DNA from: Parasulfuritortus cantonensis
GTDB taxonomy: Bacteria > Pseudomonadota > Gammaproteobacteria > Burkholderiales > Thiobacillaceae
NCBI RefSeq assembly: GCF_004337445.1
Contig: NZ_SJZB01000045.1
Location: 33,284 to 97,283 of the forward strand
Direction of reading: 5' to 3'
Length of the DNA stretch: 64,000 bases
The notes beneath the pieces were generated by a model, which saw only the letters and a list, made by a program, of their open reading frames with translations, was not told where the DNA came from and made no database searches. Shown piece after piece: positions 19,841 through 28,295 of this stretch; the first letter of the stretch is position 1; each line of letters begins with the position of its first letter. Made by a program: the position numbers and the translations under genes.

Positions 19841-20755
19841 ATGCGCCACCACACGACCTTCCGCCAGTTGGAAATCTTCGAGGCCATCGCCCGCCTCGGC
19901 AGTTTCACGCGCGCGGCCGACGAGCTCTATCTGACCCAGCCGACCATCTCCATGCAGATGAAGAAGCTGGCCGACACGGTCGGCGTGCAGTTGATCGAGC
20001 AGGTGGGCAAGAAGATCAAGCTGACGGATGCCGGACGCGAGCTGGCCCAGGCCAGCCGCGAGGTGTTCGGCATCATGGACCGCTTCACCATGTCGATGGC
20101 CGAGCGCCAGGGCCTCAAGAAGGGCCGCCTGGCGCTGATGGCGGTGTCCACCGCGTCCTACTTCGCACCCCGCCTGCTGGGCGAGTTCTCGCACAAGTAC
20201 CCGGGCATCGAGGTGTCACTCAAGGTCACCAACCGGGAACAGGTCCTCGCCGGCCTGGCCGACAACCTGGCCGACCTGTACATACTGGGCCAGCCTCCGG
20301 AGGACATCGAGGTCGAGGCCAAGCCGTTCATGTGCAACCCGCTGGTGATCCTGGCCGCCCCCGACCACCCGCTGGCCGGCCAGGTGGACATCCCGCTCGC
20401 CCGCCTGGCCAAGGAGCCCTGGCTGATGCGCGAACCGGGTTCCGGCACCCGCATGGCGGTGGAGCGCCTGTTCGAGGACGAGGGCATCGAGTTCCGCCCG
20501 CGCATGGACCTGGGCAGCAACGAGGCGATCAAGCAGGCCATCCTGGCCGGCCTCGGCATCGCCGTGATGTCCACCCATTCGCTGACCCTGAATCCGCCCG
20601 GCCAGTTCGCCGTCCTGAAGGCGCGCGGCTTTCCCATCCTGCGCCAGTGGTATGCGGTCTACCCGGCCGGCCGGCCGCTCTCGGCCGTGGCCGCCACCTT
20701 CCTCGACTACCTGCTGGCCCAGGACGCCGCCCAGGCCCGCTGCGCGGCCCCCTGA
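19841..20755 (+). CDS. cbbR: LysR-family regulator CbbR (RuBisCO-linked copy)
   Basis: LysR-type regulator of the CbbR group, 304 aa, transcribed divergently from cbbL, the classical position of CbbR. The N-terminal helix-turn-helix covers about residues 5-62 (AADELYLTQPTISMQMKKLAD), and the effector domain contains EPGSGTRMAVERLFEDEG. It is similar to the first CbbR through the whole length but clearly a separate gene. Likely role: activation of the cbbLSQO operon and autoregulation through the palindrome just upstream of its own start. Confidence 0.93.
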   Translation: MRHHTTFRQLEIFEAIARLGSFTRAADELYLTQPTISMQMKKLADTVGVQLIEQVGKKIKLTDAGRELAQASREVFGIMDRFTMSMAERQGLKKGRLALMAVSTASYFAPRLLGEFSHKYPGIEVSLKVTNREQVLAGLADNLADLYILGQPPEDIEVEAKPFMCNPLVILAAPDHPLAGQVDIPLARLAKEPWLMREPGSGTRMAVERLFEDEGIEFRPRMDLGSNEAIKQAILAGLGIAVMSTHSLTLNPPGQFAVLKARGFPILRQWYAVYPAGRPLSAVAATFLDYLLAQDAAQARCAAP

Positions 20756-20771
20756 ACGGCGGGCCCCCGGC

Positions 20772-21713
20772 ATGTCTCCCCTGATCGCCTGGATATTCTC
20801 GGTCGTCGCCGCCGTCATGCTGTTCCTGCACGGCCTGGCGGCGTTCACCGAGGAGGTCGCCCGCCTGGGCGGCGAGCGCCTGCGCGACGCCCTGCGCCGG
20901 CTCACCCGCAACGACGTCACGGCGGCGCTGACCGGCACCCTGACCACGGCTCTGGTGCAATCCTCCTCGGCCATCACCTCGATGGCCGTCGCCCTGGCCC
21001 ACAACCGCACTCTGGACGCGCGCGCCGCCTTCGGGGTGATGATCGGCGCCAACATCGGCACCACCCTGACCGCCTGGCTGGTGGCCCTGCAGATCGCCGG
21101 CCTGGGGCCGGTGTTCGTCAGCCTGGGCGGCCTCTGGTCGCTGGCCGGGCCGCGGCCCTGGCGGGCCTACGGCAAGGCGGTGTTCTACTTCGGCCTGGTC
21201 TTCCTGGCCCTGGACCTGATCAGCCAGGCGCTCGCCCCGGTCGCCCAGCGGGTGGACATCGCCGAATGGCAGGCCCTGCTCCAGTCGCCCGCCCTGGCCC
21301 TGGTCTTCGGCGCCGTGCTCACCGCCCTGGTGCAGTCGTCCTCGGTGGTCACCGGGGTCGCCGTGCTGACCGTGCAGCAAGGCCTCCTGGAGCCGTCCGT
21401 GGCCGTCTGGCTGGTCGCCGGCGCCAACCTCGGCACCAGTTCCACCGCCCTCCTCACCGGCACGGCGCTGGATGCCCGGTCGCGCCGCCTGGCCTTGCTC
21501 AACAGCGGTTTCAACGTCCTCGGCGTCGGCCTGTTCGCCACCGTGCTGCAACCGCTGATCGGCCAGGTGCTGGCCGCCGCCCTGCCGCCCGCCCGCCAGG
21601 TCGCGCTGGTGCACACCCTGTTCAACCTGGCCGCCGCCCTCGCCGCCCTGCCGGTCCTGCCCTACCTGTGGCCACGCCTGCAGCGCTGGCTGCAGCGCGG
21701 CGAGCCGGACTGA
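20772..21713 (+). CDS. Na+/phosphate-type cotransporter family membrane protein
   Basis: Membrane protein of 313 aa with the inverted duplicated core of the NptA/YjbB Na/Pi cotransporter family. Two copies of the QSSS signature are seen: ALVQSSSAITSMAV around residue 58 and ALVQSSSVVTGVAV around residue 190. Each is followed by a G-A-N-x-G-T motif (GANIGTTLTAW, GANLGTSSTALL). There is no C-terminal PhoU-like domain, so this is the short form. It starts 16 bp after cbbR2 and may be read through from it. The substrate is presumed to be phosphate but is not shown by sequence. Confidence 0.88.
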   Translation: MSPLIAWIFSVVAAVMLFLHGLAAFTEEVARLGGERLRDALRRLTRNDVTAALTGTLTTALVQSSSAITSMAVALAHNRTLDARAAFGVMIGANIGTTLTAWLVALQIAGLGPVFVSLGGLWSLAGPRPWRAYGKAVFYFGLVFLALDLISQALAPVAQRVDIAEWQALLQSPALALVFGAVLTALVQSSSVVTGVAVLTVQQGLLEPSVAVWLVAGANLGTSSTALLTGTALDARSRRLALLNSGFNVLGVGLFATVLQPLIGQVLAAALPPARQVALVHTLFNLAAALAALPVLPYLWPRLQRWLQRGEPD

Positions 21714-21724
21714 GCCGGCCCGGC

Positions 21725-22237
21725 TCAGTGCTCGGCGTTCTTGCCGGCCGCGACCCGGTCCATGACCGCGAACAGGACGCCCGAGAGGACGAAGGTCAGG
21801 TGTATGCCCACCTTCCAGGCGAGCTGCTCGTTGGTCATCGCCTCCACGTGCATGAAGGCCTTGAGCAGTTCGATGCCCGAGATGGCGACGATGGAGCCGA
21901 TCAGCTTCATCTTCAGCTCGGCGAAGCCGACGTGGCCCATCCAGGACGGCCGGTCCTCGTGCTCGCCGGTGTCGATGCGGGAGACGAAGTTCTCGTAGCC
22001 GGCGAACACGATGATGATCAGCAGGTTCGCCACCATCACCACGTCGATCAGGGACAGAATGCCGATGATGACGTCGCCACCCTCGCCGGCGAACACCAGG
22101 GGTACGAAATGCAGGAATTCCTTGGCGAACTTGACCAGCAGCATGGCCAGGGCCAGCACCAGGCCGAGGTAGAAGGGGGCGAGCAGCCAGCGGCTGCCGA
22201 AGATCAGGCGTTCCAGAGTGTGTTCGACTTGTTTCAT
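21725..22237 (-). CDS. yqhA: YqhA-family membrane protein (UPF0114)
   Basis: Small inner-membrane protein, 170 aa, with about four hydrophobic helices and the family patterns RWLLAPFYLGL, IGILSLIDVVMVANLLIIIVF and PSWMGHVGFAELKMKLIGSI. Function is unknown in the family. It starts 4 bp after the terC stop and is the last gene of htpX-terC-yqhA, converging with the transporter gene 11 bp away. Confidence 0.9.
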   Translation of the reverse strand: MKQVEHTLERLIFGSRWLLAPFYLGLVLALAMLLVKFAKEFLHFVPLVFAGEGGDVIIGILSLIDVVMVANLLIIIVFAGYENFVSRIDTGEHEDRPSWMGHVGFAELKMKLIGSIVAISGIELLKAFMHVEAMTNEQLAWKVGIHLTFVLSGVLFAVMDRVAAGKNAEH

Positions 22238-22241
22238 CGGG

Positions 22242-23195
22242 TTATTTCCTTCGGGTTGCGTACAGGCTGGCCGCCACCGAGGACAGCAGGATGATGGCGA
22301 CGATGCCCAGGGCCAGGCCGATGGGCACCTTGTAGAGGTCGGCGATCAGCATCTTCAGGCCGACGAACACCAGGACCAGGGCCAAGCCGTACTTGAGCAG
22401 GTGGAAGCGCCCGTTCAGGTCGGCGAGCAGGAAGTACAGCGAACGCAGGCCCAGGATGGCGAAGATGTTGGAGGTGAAGACGATGAACGGGTCGGTGGTC
22501 ACGGCGAAGATGGCCGGGATGCTGTCCACCGCGAAGATCACGTCGGAGGTCTCGATCAGGACCAGGACCAGGAACAACGGGGTGAACCAGCGCACGCCGT
22601 CCTGCACCACGGTGAAACGCTCGCCCCGGTAGCCGTCGGTGACGCGCAGGTGGCCGCGCAGCCACCTCAGGACCGGGTTGCGGTCGAGGTCCGAGGCCGC
22701 CTCGGCGAAGATCAGCATCTTGAAGCCGGTGATGACCAGGAAGGCGCCGAACAGGTACAGGACCCAGTGGAACTGCTGCACCAGCCAGGCGCCGCCCAGG
22801 ATCATCGCCGCGCGCATGACGATCGCCCCGAGCACGCCGTAGACCAGGACCCGGCGCTGATACTCGGCCGGCACGGCGAAGAAGGCGAAGATCATGATGA
22901 ACACGAAGATGTTGTCCACCGACAGGGACAGCTCGATCAGGTAGCCGGTCAGGAACTCGAGCGCCTTGGCGTCGGCCACCGCGCGCCCGGCCGTGCCCGC
23001 CAGCCACCACCAGAGCAGGCCGCAGAAGGCCAGCGACAGGGTCGTCCAGACGGCGGTCCAGGCCAGCGCCTCGCGGGTCGATACCGCGTGCGCCTTGCGG
23101 CCGCCCAGGACGAACAGGTCCAGGGCCAGCATGGCCAGGACGAAGGCGATGAAGCCGGCCCAGAACGCGGGCGTGACGATGCTGGTGAGTTCCAT
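22242..23195 (-). CDS. TerC-family membrane protein (Alx/TerC)
   Basis: Integral membrane protein of 317 aa of the TerC/Alx family, linked to tellurite resistance and manganese export in other bacteria. Recognisable signatures are the metal-binding-like helices LIELSLSVDNIFVFIMIF and IETSDVIFAVDSIPAIFAV, both with conserved acidic residues, and FTSNIFAILGLRSLYF. It sits between htpX and yqhA. The 63-bp gap to htpX is too short for a full yybP-ykoY manganese riboswitch, and none was seen. Confidence 0.92.
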   Translation of the reverse strand: MELTSIVTPAFWAGFIAFVLAMLALDLFVLGGRKAHAVSTREALAWTAVWTTLSLAFCGLLWWWLAGTAGRAVADAKALEFLTGYLIELSLSVDNIFVFIMIFAFFAVPAEYQRRVLVYGVLGAIVMRAAMILGGAWLVQQFHWVLYLFGAFLVITGFKMLIFAEAASDLDRNPVLRWLRGHLRVTDGYRGERFTVVQDGVRWFTPLFLVLVLIETSDVIFAVDSIPAIFAVTTDPFIVFTSNIFAILGLRSLYFLLADLNGRFHLLKYGLALVLVFVGLKMLIADLYKVPIGLALGIVAIILLSSVAASLYATRRK

Positions 23196-23258
23196 GGTGG
23201 GTCTCCCTGCCGCCCTGCCCCGGCGCGCGGGCAGGACGGCGGCAACGGCTGGACTGGC

Positions 23259-24143
23259 TTAGCGGATCTCGACGCCGGCCTGCAGGGCGGCGATGCGCTC
23301 CTCCAGGGGCGGGTGGGTCATGAACAGCCGCTTGAGACCGCCGCCGCCACCGCCGGCGATGCCGAAGGCGGCCATCTTGTCCGGCAGCGGGGCCGGGTGC
23401 AGGTTGCCCAGGCGCTTGAGGGCGTCGATCATGTTCTGGCGCCCGGCCAGGGAAGCGCCGCCTCGGTCGGCGCGGAACTCGCGCTGGCGCGAGAACCACA
23501 TGACGATCATGGAGGCTAGGATGCCGAGCACCAGCTCGGCGACGATCATGGTGACGAAGAAGGCCGGGCCGGTGCCGCGCTCGGTCTTGAACACCACCTT
23601 GTCGACCACGTAGCCGATCACCCGCGACAGGAACATCACGAAGGTGTTCACCACGCCCTGGATGAGGGCCATGGTCACCATGTCGCCGTTGGCGGCGTGG
23701 CTGACCTCGTGGCCGAGCACGGCCTCGGCCTCCTCCCGGGTCAGGCTGCGCAGCAGGCCGGTGGAGACGGCGACCAAGGCGCTGTTCCGGGTCATGCCGG
23801 TGGCGAAGGCGTTCACCTCGGGCGAGTCGTAGATGGCCACCTCGGGCATCTTGATCCCGGCCGCCTGGGCCTGGCGCGCGACGGTCTGCACCAGCCAGCG
23901 CTCCTCGGCGCTGCGCGGCTCGGCGATGACCTGGGCGCCGACCGACATCTTGGCGGTCCATTTCGAGATCGCCAGGGAGATGAAGGCGCCGCCGAAGCCC
24001 ATGACGGCGGCGAACACCAGGAGGGCGCCGAGGTTCAGGCCCTGGGCGTCCAGGTAGGGTTCGACGCCGAGCAGGCGCATGGTCACCGAGAGGACGAACA
24101 CGATGGCCAGGTTGGTGGCCAGGAACAGCAGGATGCGTTTCAT
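23259..24143 (-). CDS. htpX: Membrane protease HtpX
   Basis: Zinc metalloprotease of the inner membrane (peptidase M48B) that degrades misfolded membrane proteins; 294 aa. It has two N-terminal transmembrane segments, the HEVSH zinc motif near residue 140 ([17 protein letters not shown]), two more hydrophobic segments, and the third zinc ligand region EFRADRGGA. The C-terminus ends with THPPLEERI, typical of HtpX. It is first in the htpX-terC-yqhA unit and diverges from nhaR. A glycine-rich run (GGGGGG) lies near the C-terminus. Confidence 0.95.
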   Translation of the reverse strand: MKRILLFLATNLAIVFVLSVTMRLLGVEPYLDAQGLNLGALLVFAAVMGFGGAFISLAISKWTAKMSVGAQVIAEPRSAEERWLVQTVARQAQAAGIKMPEVAIYDSPEVNAFATGMTRNSALVAVSTGLLRSLTREEAEAVLGHEVSHAANGDMVTMALIQGVVNTFVMFLSRVIGYVVDKVVFKTERGTGPAFFVTMIVAELVLGILASMIVMWFSRQREFRADRGGASLAGRQNMIDALKRLGNLHPAPLPDKMAAFGIAGGGGGGLKRLFMTHPPLEERIAALQAGVEIR

Positions 24144-24228
24144 GGCTGGACTCCATTCGGAAAGTGGCGATGTCGGCCATGCTAGCGAATCAGGTAAAGT
24201 AAAAAAATTCGAATATTTCTTATAATTC

Positions 24229-24245
24229 GTTCGTAAATTACGAAC
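24229..24245. promoter_or_regulatory. Palindrome upstream of nhaR
   Basis: A perfect 17-bp inverted repeat, GTTCGTAA-A-TTACGAAC, lies in the AT-rich htpX/nhaR intergenic region, 10 bp before the nhaR ATG. The position and T-N11-A-like symmetry fit a LysR operator for autoregulation and possibly for control of the divergent htpX unit. Confidence 0.6.
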
Positions 24246-24254
24246 ATTAACGGA

Positions 24255-25157
24255 ATGCTCAACTACAAGCAGCTGCACTACTTCTGGCAGGTCGCCAAGG
24301 CCGGCGGGGTGGCCCGGGCGGCCGAGCGCCTGCACCTGACGCCGCAGACCCTGTCCGGGCAGATCGCCCTGCTCGAGGAAAACCTGGGCGAAGCGCTGTT
24401 CCGCCGGGTCGGCCGCCGCCTGGAACTGACCGAGGCCGGGCAACTGGCGCTCGCCTATGCCGACGACATCTTCCGGACCGGCGGCGAACTGGAGGAGGTG
24501 CTGCGCGGCGGCCGCGGCGGCCGCCCCCTGCAGTTCCGGGTCGGCATCGCCGACGTCCTGCCCAAGTCGGTGGCCTACCGCCTGCTCGCCCCGGCCATGG
24601 CCCTGCCCGACCCGATCCGCCTGGTCGGCAAGGAGGACAAGCTGGAGCGCCTGCTCGGCGAGCTGGCCATGCACCGGCTCGACCTGGTCCTGGCCGACAG
24701 CCCGATGCCCGAGCAGGCCGAGGTGAAGGGCTACAGCCACAAGCTCGGCGAATGCGGCGTCGCCTTCCTCGCCGCCCCGGCCCTGGCCGCCCGCCTCGTC
24801 GGCGGCTTCCCGGCCTGCCTGGCCGAGGCGCCCCTGCTGGTGCCGGGCGAGGGCACCGCCCTGCGCGGCCAGCTGATGCGCTGGCTGGCCGCCCAGCAAC
24901 TGCACCCCCGCGTGGTCGGCGAGTTCGACGACGCCGCCCTCATGAACGCCTTCGGCCAGGGCGGCAGCGGCGTCTTCCCGGCACCCGCCCTGGTGGCCGA
25001 CGAGATCCGCCGGCAGTACGGCGTCGAGCTGCTCGGCCGCACCGACGCCCTGGCCGAACGCTTCTACGCCATCACGGTGGCGCGCCGGGTCAGCCACCCG
25101 GCCGTGCTGGCGATACTGGAAAACGCCAGCCGGGACCGCTTCGGAAGCGCCAATTGA
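24255..25157 (+). CDS. nhaR: LysR-family regulator, NhaR type
   Basis: Transcription activator of the LysR family, 300 aa. The N-terminus ([31 protein letters not shown]) is characteristic of NhaR rather than CbbR or CysB. NhaR controls sodium/proton antiporter and some stress genes elsewhere. Here no nhaA is next to it; the divergent unit is htpX-terC-yqhA and the downstream gene is an rRNA methyltransferase-like gene. A 17-bp palindrome lies just upstream. Confidence 0.85.
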   Translation: MLNYKQLHYFWQVAKAGGVARAAERLHLTPQTLSGQIALLEENLGEALFRRVGRRLELTEAGQLALAYADDIFRTGGELEEVLRGGRGGRPLQFRVGIADVLPKSVAYRLLAPAMALPDPIRLVGKEDKLERLLGELAMHRLDLVLADSPMPEQAEVKGYSHKLGECGVAFLAAPALAARLVGGFPACLAEAPLLVPGEGTALRGQLMRWLAAQQLHPRVVGEFDDAALMNAFGQGGSGVFPAPALVADEIRRQYGVELLGRTDALAERFYAITVARRVSHPAVLAILENASRDRFGSAN

Positions 25158-25195
25158 GCTATCCTGCGGCCCTGAATACGCACCCGCCCGACACC

Positions 25196-26434
25196 ATGAC
25201 CCCCGCCCTGCTCGATACCGCCGCCGCCGCCCTCGCCGACCTGCTCGCCTTCACGCAGCCGGCCGACGCCGTGCTCTCGGCCTTCTTCCGCAAGCGCCCC
25301 AAGCTGGGCGGCCGCGAGCGCGCCTTCGTCGCCGAGTCCGTGTACGGCGTCATCCGCCGCCTGCGCAGCCTGGAACGCCTCACCGAGGGCCGCCAGCCGC
25401 GTCGCCTGCTCCTGGCCTGGCTGGCCCGCCACGGCGGCCACACCCTGCGCGAGTTCGAGGCGGCGGTCGGCCAGGGCGAGCTGGAGTGGCTGAAGACCAT
25501 CAAGGCGGCGCGCCTGGACGACGCCCCGGCGGCAGTCCGCCTGGACCTGCCCGACTGGCTCCACGAGCGCCTGGCGGCGACCTACGGCGAGCACCTGGAG
25601 ACGCTCATGGCGGCCATGAACCGGCCCGCCGCGCTCGATCTCAGGGTGGCCCGGATGAGCCGCGAGGCGGTGCTGGAGAACCTCGCCGCCGACGGCATCG
25701 AGGGTACGCCGACCCCGTATTCGCCCTGGGGCGTGCGCCTCAAGGGCAAGCCTTCGCTGAGCAAGGAACCCATGTACCAGGACGGCGTCATCGAGGTGCA
25801 GGACGAGGGCAGCCAGTTGCTCGCCCTGCTCACCGGCGCCAAACGCGGCGAGATGGTGTGCGACTTCTGTGCCGGCGCCGGGGGCAAGACCCTGGCCCTG
25901 GGCGCCATGATGAAGAGCACCGGCCGCCTGTATGCCTTCGACGTGGCCGAGAAGCGCCTGGCCAACCTGAAGCCGCGCCTGGCCCGGTCGCAGCTCTCCA
26001 ACGTGCATCCGCAACTGCTGGCGGACGAGAACGACACCAAGGTCAAGCGCCTGGCCGGCAAGTTCGACCGCGTCCTGGTCGATGCGCCCTGTTCCGGCCT
26101 CGGCACGCTGCGCCGCAACCCGGACCTGAAGTGGCGCCAGAGCCCGGAGTCGGTCGCCGAGCTGACCGCCAAGCAGGCCGCCATCCTGGCCTCGGCGGCG
26201 CGCCTGGCCAAGCCCGGCGGACGCCTGGTCTACGCCACCTGCAGCCTGCTGCCGGAGGAGAACGAGGCCGTGGTCGAGGCCTTCCTGGCCAGCCATCCCG
26301 AGTTCGACTTGAAGCCGGCCGGCAGCGTCCTCGCCGAACAGGGCGTGGCCCTGGCGATGGCCGACTACCTGCGCCTGGACCCGAGCGCGCACGGCACCGA
26401 CGGCTTCTTCGCCGCGGTGCTGGAAAAGAGGTGA
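25196..26434 (+). CDS. RsmB/NOP-family SAM-dependent RNA (cytosine-5) methyltransferase
   Basis: Probable rRNA m5C methyltransferase, 412 aa. An N-terminal NusB-like helical part ([21 protein letters not shown]) is followed by the Rossmann methyltransferase domain: SAM motif [28 protein letters not shown], motif [21 protein letters not shown] with its Cys, and motif [14 protein letters not shown] with the catalytic Cys. The start ATG at 25196 is 38 bp after nhaR. Its stop overlaps the GTG of the next gene. The precise target (16S C967 or another site) cannot be read from sequence. Confidence 0.88.
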   Translation: MTPALLDTAAAALADLLAFTQPADAVLSAFFRKRPKLGGRERAFVAESVYGVIRRLRSLERLTEGRQPRRLLLAWLARHGGHTLREFEAAVGQGELEWLKTIKAARLDDAPAAVRLDLPDWLHERLAATYGEHLETLMAAMNRPAALDLRVARMSREAVLENLAADGIEGTPTPYSPWGVRLKGKPSLSKEPMYQDGVIEVQDEGSQLLALLTGAKRGEMVCDFCAGAGGKTLALGAMMKSTGRLYAFDVAEKRLANLKPRLARSQLSNVHPQLLADENDTKVKRLAGKFDRVLVDAPCSGLGTLRRNPDLKWRQSPESVAELTAKQAAILASAARLAKPGGRLVYATCSLLPEENEAVVEAFLASHPEFDLKPAGSVLAEQGVALAMADYLRLDPSAHGTDGFFAAVLEKR

Positions 26435-27000
26435 CCGGGGCCGCGCGCCGCCGGTACGGCCGGCTCCTCGCCGCCGTCCTGCTCATCCTCGCCGGCGCGG
26501 CGGCGGCCGCCCCGCCCCTGGAGCTCGGCCTGGCGGGCCGCGTCCAGGTCGCCTTCACGCCCGGCGACGACGCCGGCGCCCTGGTGGTTGCCGCCATCGA
26601 GGGCGCCCGCCGGCAGATTCTGGTGCAGGCCTACAGCTTCACCCACAAGGCGATCGCCGCCGCCCTCGTGGCGGCCCACCGGCGCGGCGTCGAGGTCCGG
26701 GTCCTGGCCGACCGGGAGCAGGACGCCCAGATCGCCACCAGCCTGGTCGGCCGGCTTGCCGGGAGCGGCATCCCGGTCTGGCTGGACGGCCAGCACGCCG
26801 CCGCCCACAACAAGGTCATGGTGATCGACGCCGGCACCCCGGACGCGGCCGTGGTCACGGGCAGCTTCAACTTCACCCAGGCGGCCCAGTACCGGAACGC
26901 CGAAAATCTGCTTATCCTGCGTGGCGATCCGCTCCTGGCGGAGGCCTACGCCGCCAACTGGCGGCGCCACCGCGCCCATTCCCTGCCCTTGCGCCCATGA
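26431..27000 (+). CDS. Secreted phospholipase D / Nuc-type endonuclease family protein
   Basis: Small PLD-superfamily protein, 189 aa, with an N-terminal signal peptide (basic start, then LLAAVLLILAGAAAAA). It has a single HKD motif, His126-Asn-Lys128 ... Asp133 in AHNKVMVID, followed by VVTGSFNFTQAA. One HKD per chain is typical of bacterial Nuc endonucleases, which dimerise. GTG start at 26431 overlaps the previous stop (GTGA), and its own stop overlaps the mscS ATG (ATGA), so the three genes are translationally coupled. Substrate, nucleic acid or lipid, is open. Confidence 0.85.
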   Translation: MTGAARRRYGRLLAAVLLILAGAAAAAPPLELGLAGRVQVAFTPGDDAGALVVAAIEGARRQILVQAYSFTHKAIAAALVAAHRRGVEVRVLADREQDAQIATSLVGRLAGSGIPVWLDGQHAAAHNKVMVIDAGTPDAAVVTGSFNFTQAAQYRNAENLLILRGDPLLAEAYAANWRRHRAHSLPLRP

Positions 27001-28286
27001 CCATGCCCGCTGCCGAGCCGCCCGTCGAAAACCTGGTCGACGCCCTTCTGTCCGACCTGTCCAACACCGTCCTGCTCAGCCAGGGCGCCATCCTGGTGGT
27101 CGCCCTGGCGCTCGCCTGGCTGGTCCTGCGCCACCTGGTCGCGCGCCTGTCGCCGGTCAACCGCGAGGCCTGGCACGCCGACGAATGGCCGCGCTTCATG
27201 ATCCCGGTCCTCACCCTGCTGGCCATCCTGGTCAGCCGGCCGCTCCTGGCGCTGAGCCAGACCGTGCACCTGTTCAACCTGGCGGTGCCGCTGCTGTTGT
27301 CGATGTTCATCATCCAGTTCAGCTTCTTCCTGCTGCGCACCCTGTTCAACCCCGGCGCCGGCCTGCGCACCGCCGAGCGCTCCCTGTCCTGGCTGGTCTG
27401 GGGCGTGGTGGCGCTGCACATCACCGGCCACCTGGGCACCCTGGTGGCCGGCATGGACGCCGTCGGCTTCAGCATCGGCAAGCAGCACATCTCGCTCTAC
27501 ACGGCCCTGCTCGGCCTGGCCTCGGTCGCCGTCACCATGCTCGGCGCGCTCTCGGCCGGGCGCCTGATCGAAGGCCGGCTGATCGCCGCCAGCCACCTTA
27601 ACGGCAACCTCAAGGTGGTGCTGAGCAAGCTGGTGCGCGCCCTGCTCCTGGTGTTCGCGGTACTCATCGCCCTGCCCCTGGTGGGCATCGACATCACCGT
27701 CCTGTCGGTGTTCGGCGGCGCCCTCGGGGTCGGCCTCGGCCTCGGCCTGCAGAAGATCGCCAGCAACTACGTCTCCGGCTTCTCGCTCCTGATCGAGAAC
27801 TCCCTGCGCATCGGCGACATGATCGAGGTCGAAGGCCGCTACGGCAAGGTGACCGAGATCGCCACCCGCTACACGGTCCTGCGTGCCCAGGACGGCACCG
27901 AGTCGATCATCCCCAACGAGACCCTGATCACCGCCACGGTGATCAACCACAGCCTGACCGACAAGAACAACCGCGTCCACCTGCCCATCCAGGTCGGCTA
28001 CGGCAGCGACCTCGCGCGGGTGCGCGAGATCATGCTGGCCGCGGCCGCGGCGCATCCGCGCGTCCTCAAGGCGCCGGCCCCGGTGGTCCTGCTCAAGGAC
28101 TTCGGCGAGAGCGGCATCGACATGGAACTGGCGCTCTGGATCGACACCCCGGACGCCGGCGAGGTCCTCCTGCGCTCCGACCTGAACTGGACCATCTGGG
28201 AGGCCTTCCAGCGCGAGAACATCGAGATCCCGTTCCCGCAGCGGGTCGTCCACCTGGTCAACGACGGCGCCCCGGCGTCCGCCTGA
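26997..28286 (+). CDS. MscS-family mechanosensitive ion channel
   Basis: Mechanosensitive channel-like protein, 429 aa, with about five N-terminal hydrophobic segments. The pore-lining helix pattern is GGALGVGLGLGLQKIASNYVSG and the beta domain reads LRIGDMIEVEGRYGKVTEI and NETLITATVINHS, diagnostic of MscS. The C-terminal alpha/beta domain is present. It is longer than E. coli MscS (286 aa) because of extra N-terminal membrane helices. It overlaps the PLD gene by 4 bp and converges with the cytochrome gene 9 bp away. Confidence 0.93.
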   Translation: MTMPAAEPPVENLVDALLSDLSNTVLLSQGAILVVALALAWLVLRHLVARLSPVNREAWHADEWPRFMIPVLTLLAILVSRPLLALSQTVHLFNLAVPLLLSMFIIQFSFFLLRTLFNPGAGLRTAERSLSWLVWGVVALHITGHLGTLVAGMDAVGFSIGKQHISLYTALLGLASVAVTMLGALSAGRLIEGRLIAASHLNGNLKVVLSKLVRALLLVFAVLIALPLVGIDITVLSVFGGALGVGLGLGLQKIASNYVSGFSLLIENSLRIGDMIEVEGRYGKVTEIATRYTVLRAQDGTESIIPNETLITATVINHSLTDKNNRVHLPIQVGYGSDLARVREIMLAAAAAHPRVLKAPAPVVLLKDFGESGIDMELALWIDTPDAGEVLLRSDLNWTIWEAFQRENIEIPFPQRVVHLVNDGAPASA

Positions 28287-28295
28287 GGCGACCGT

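Noticed and set aside
23196..23258. yybP-ykoY manganese riboswitch before terC
   Set aside because: The gap is only 63 bp and the typical conserved core is not visible.
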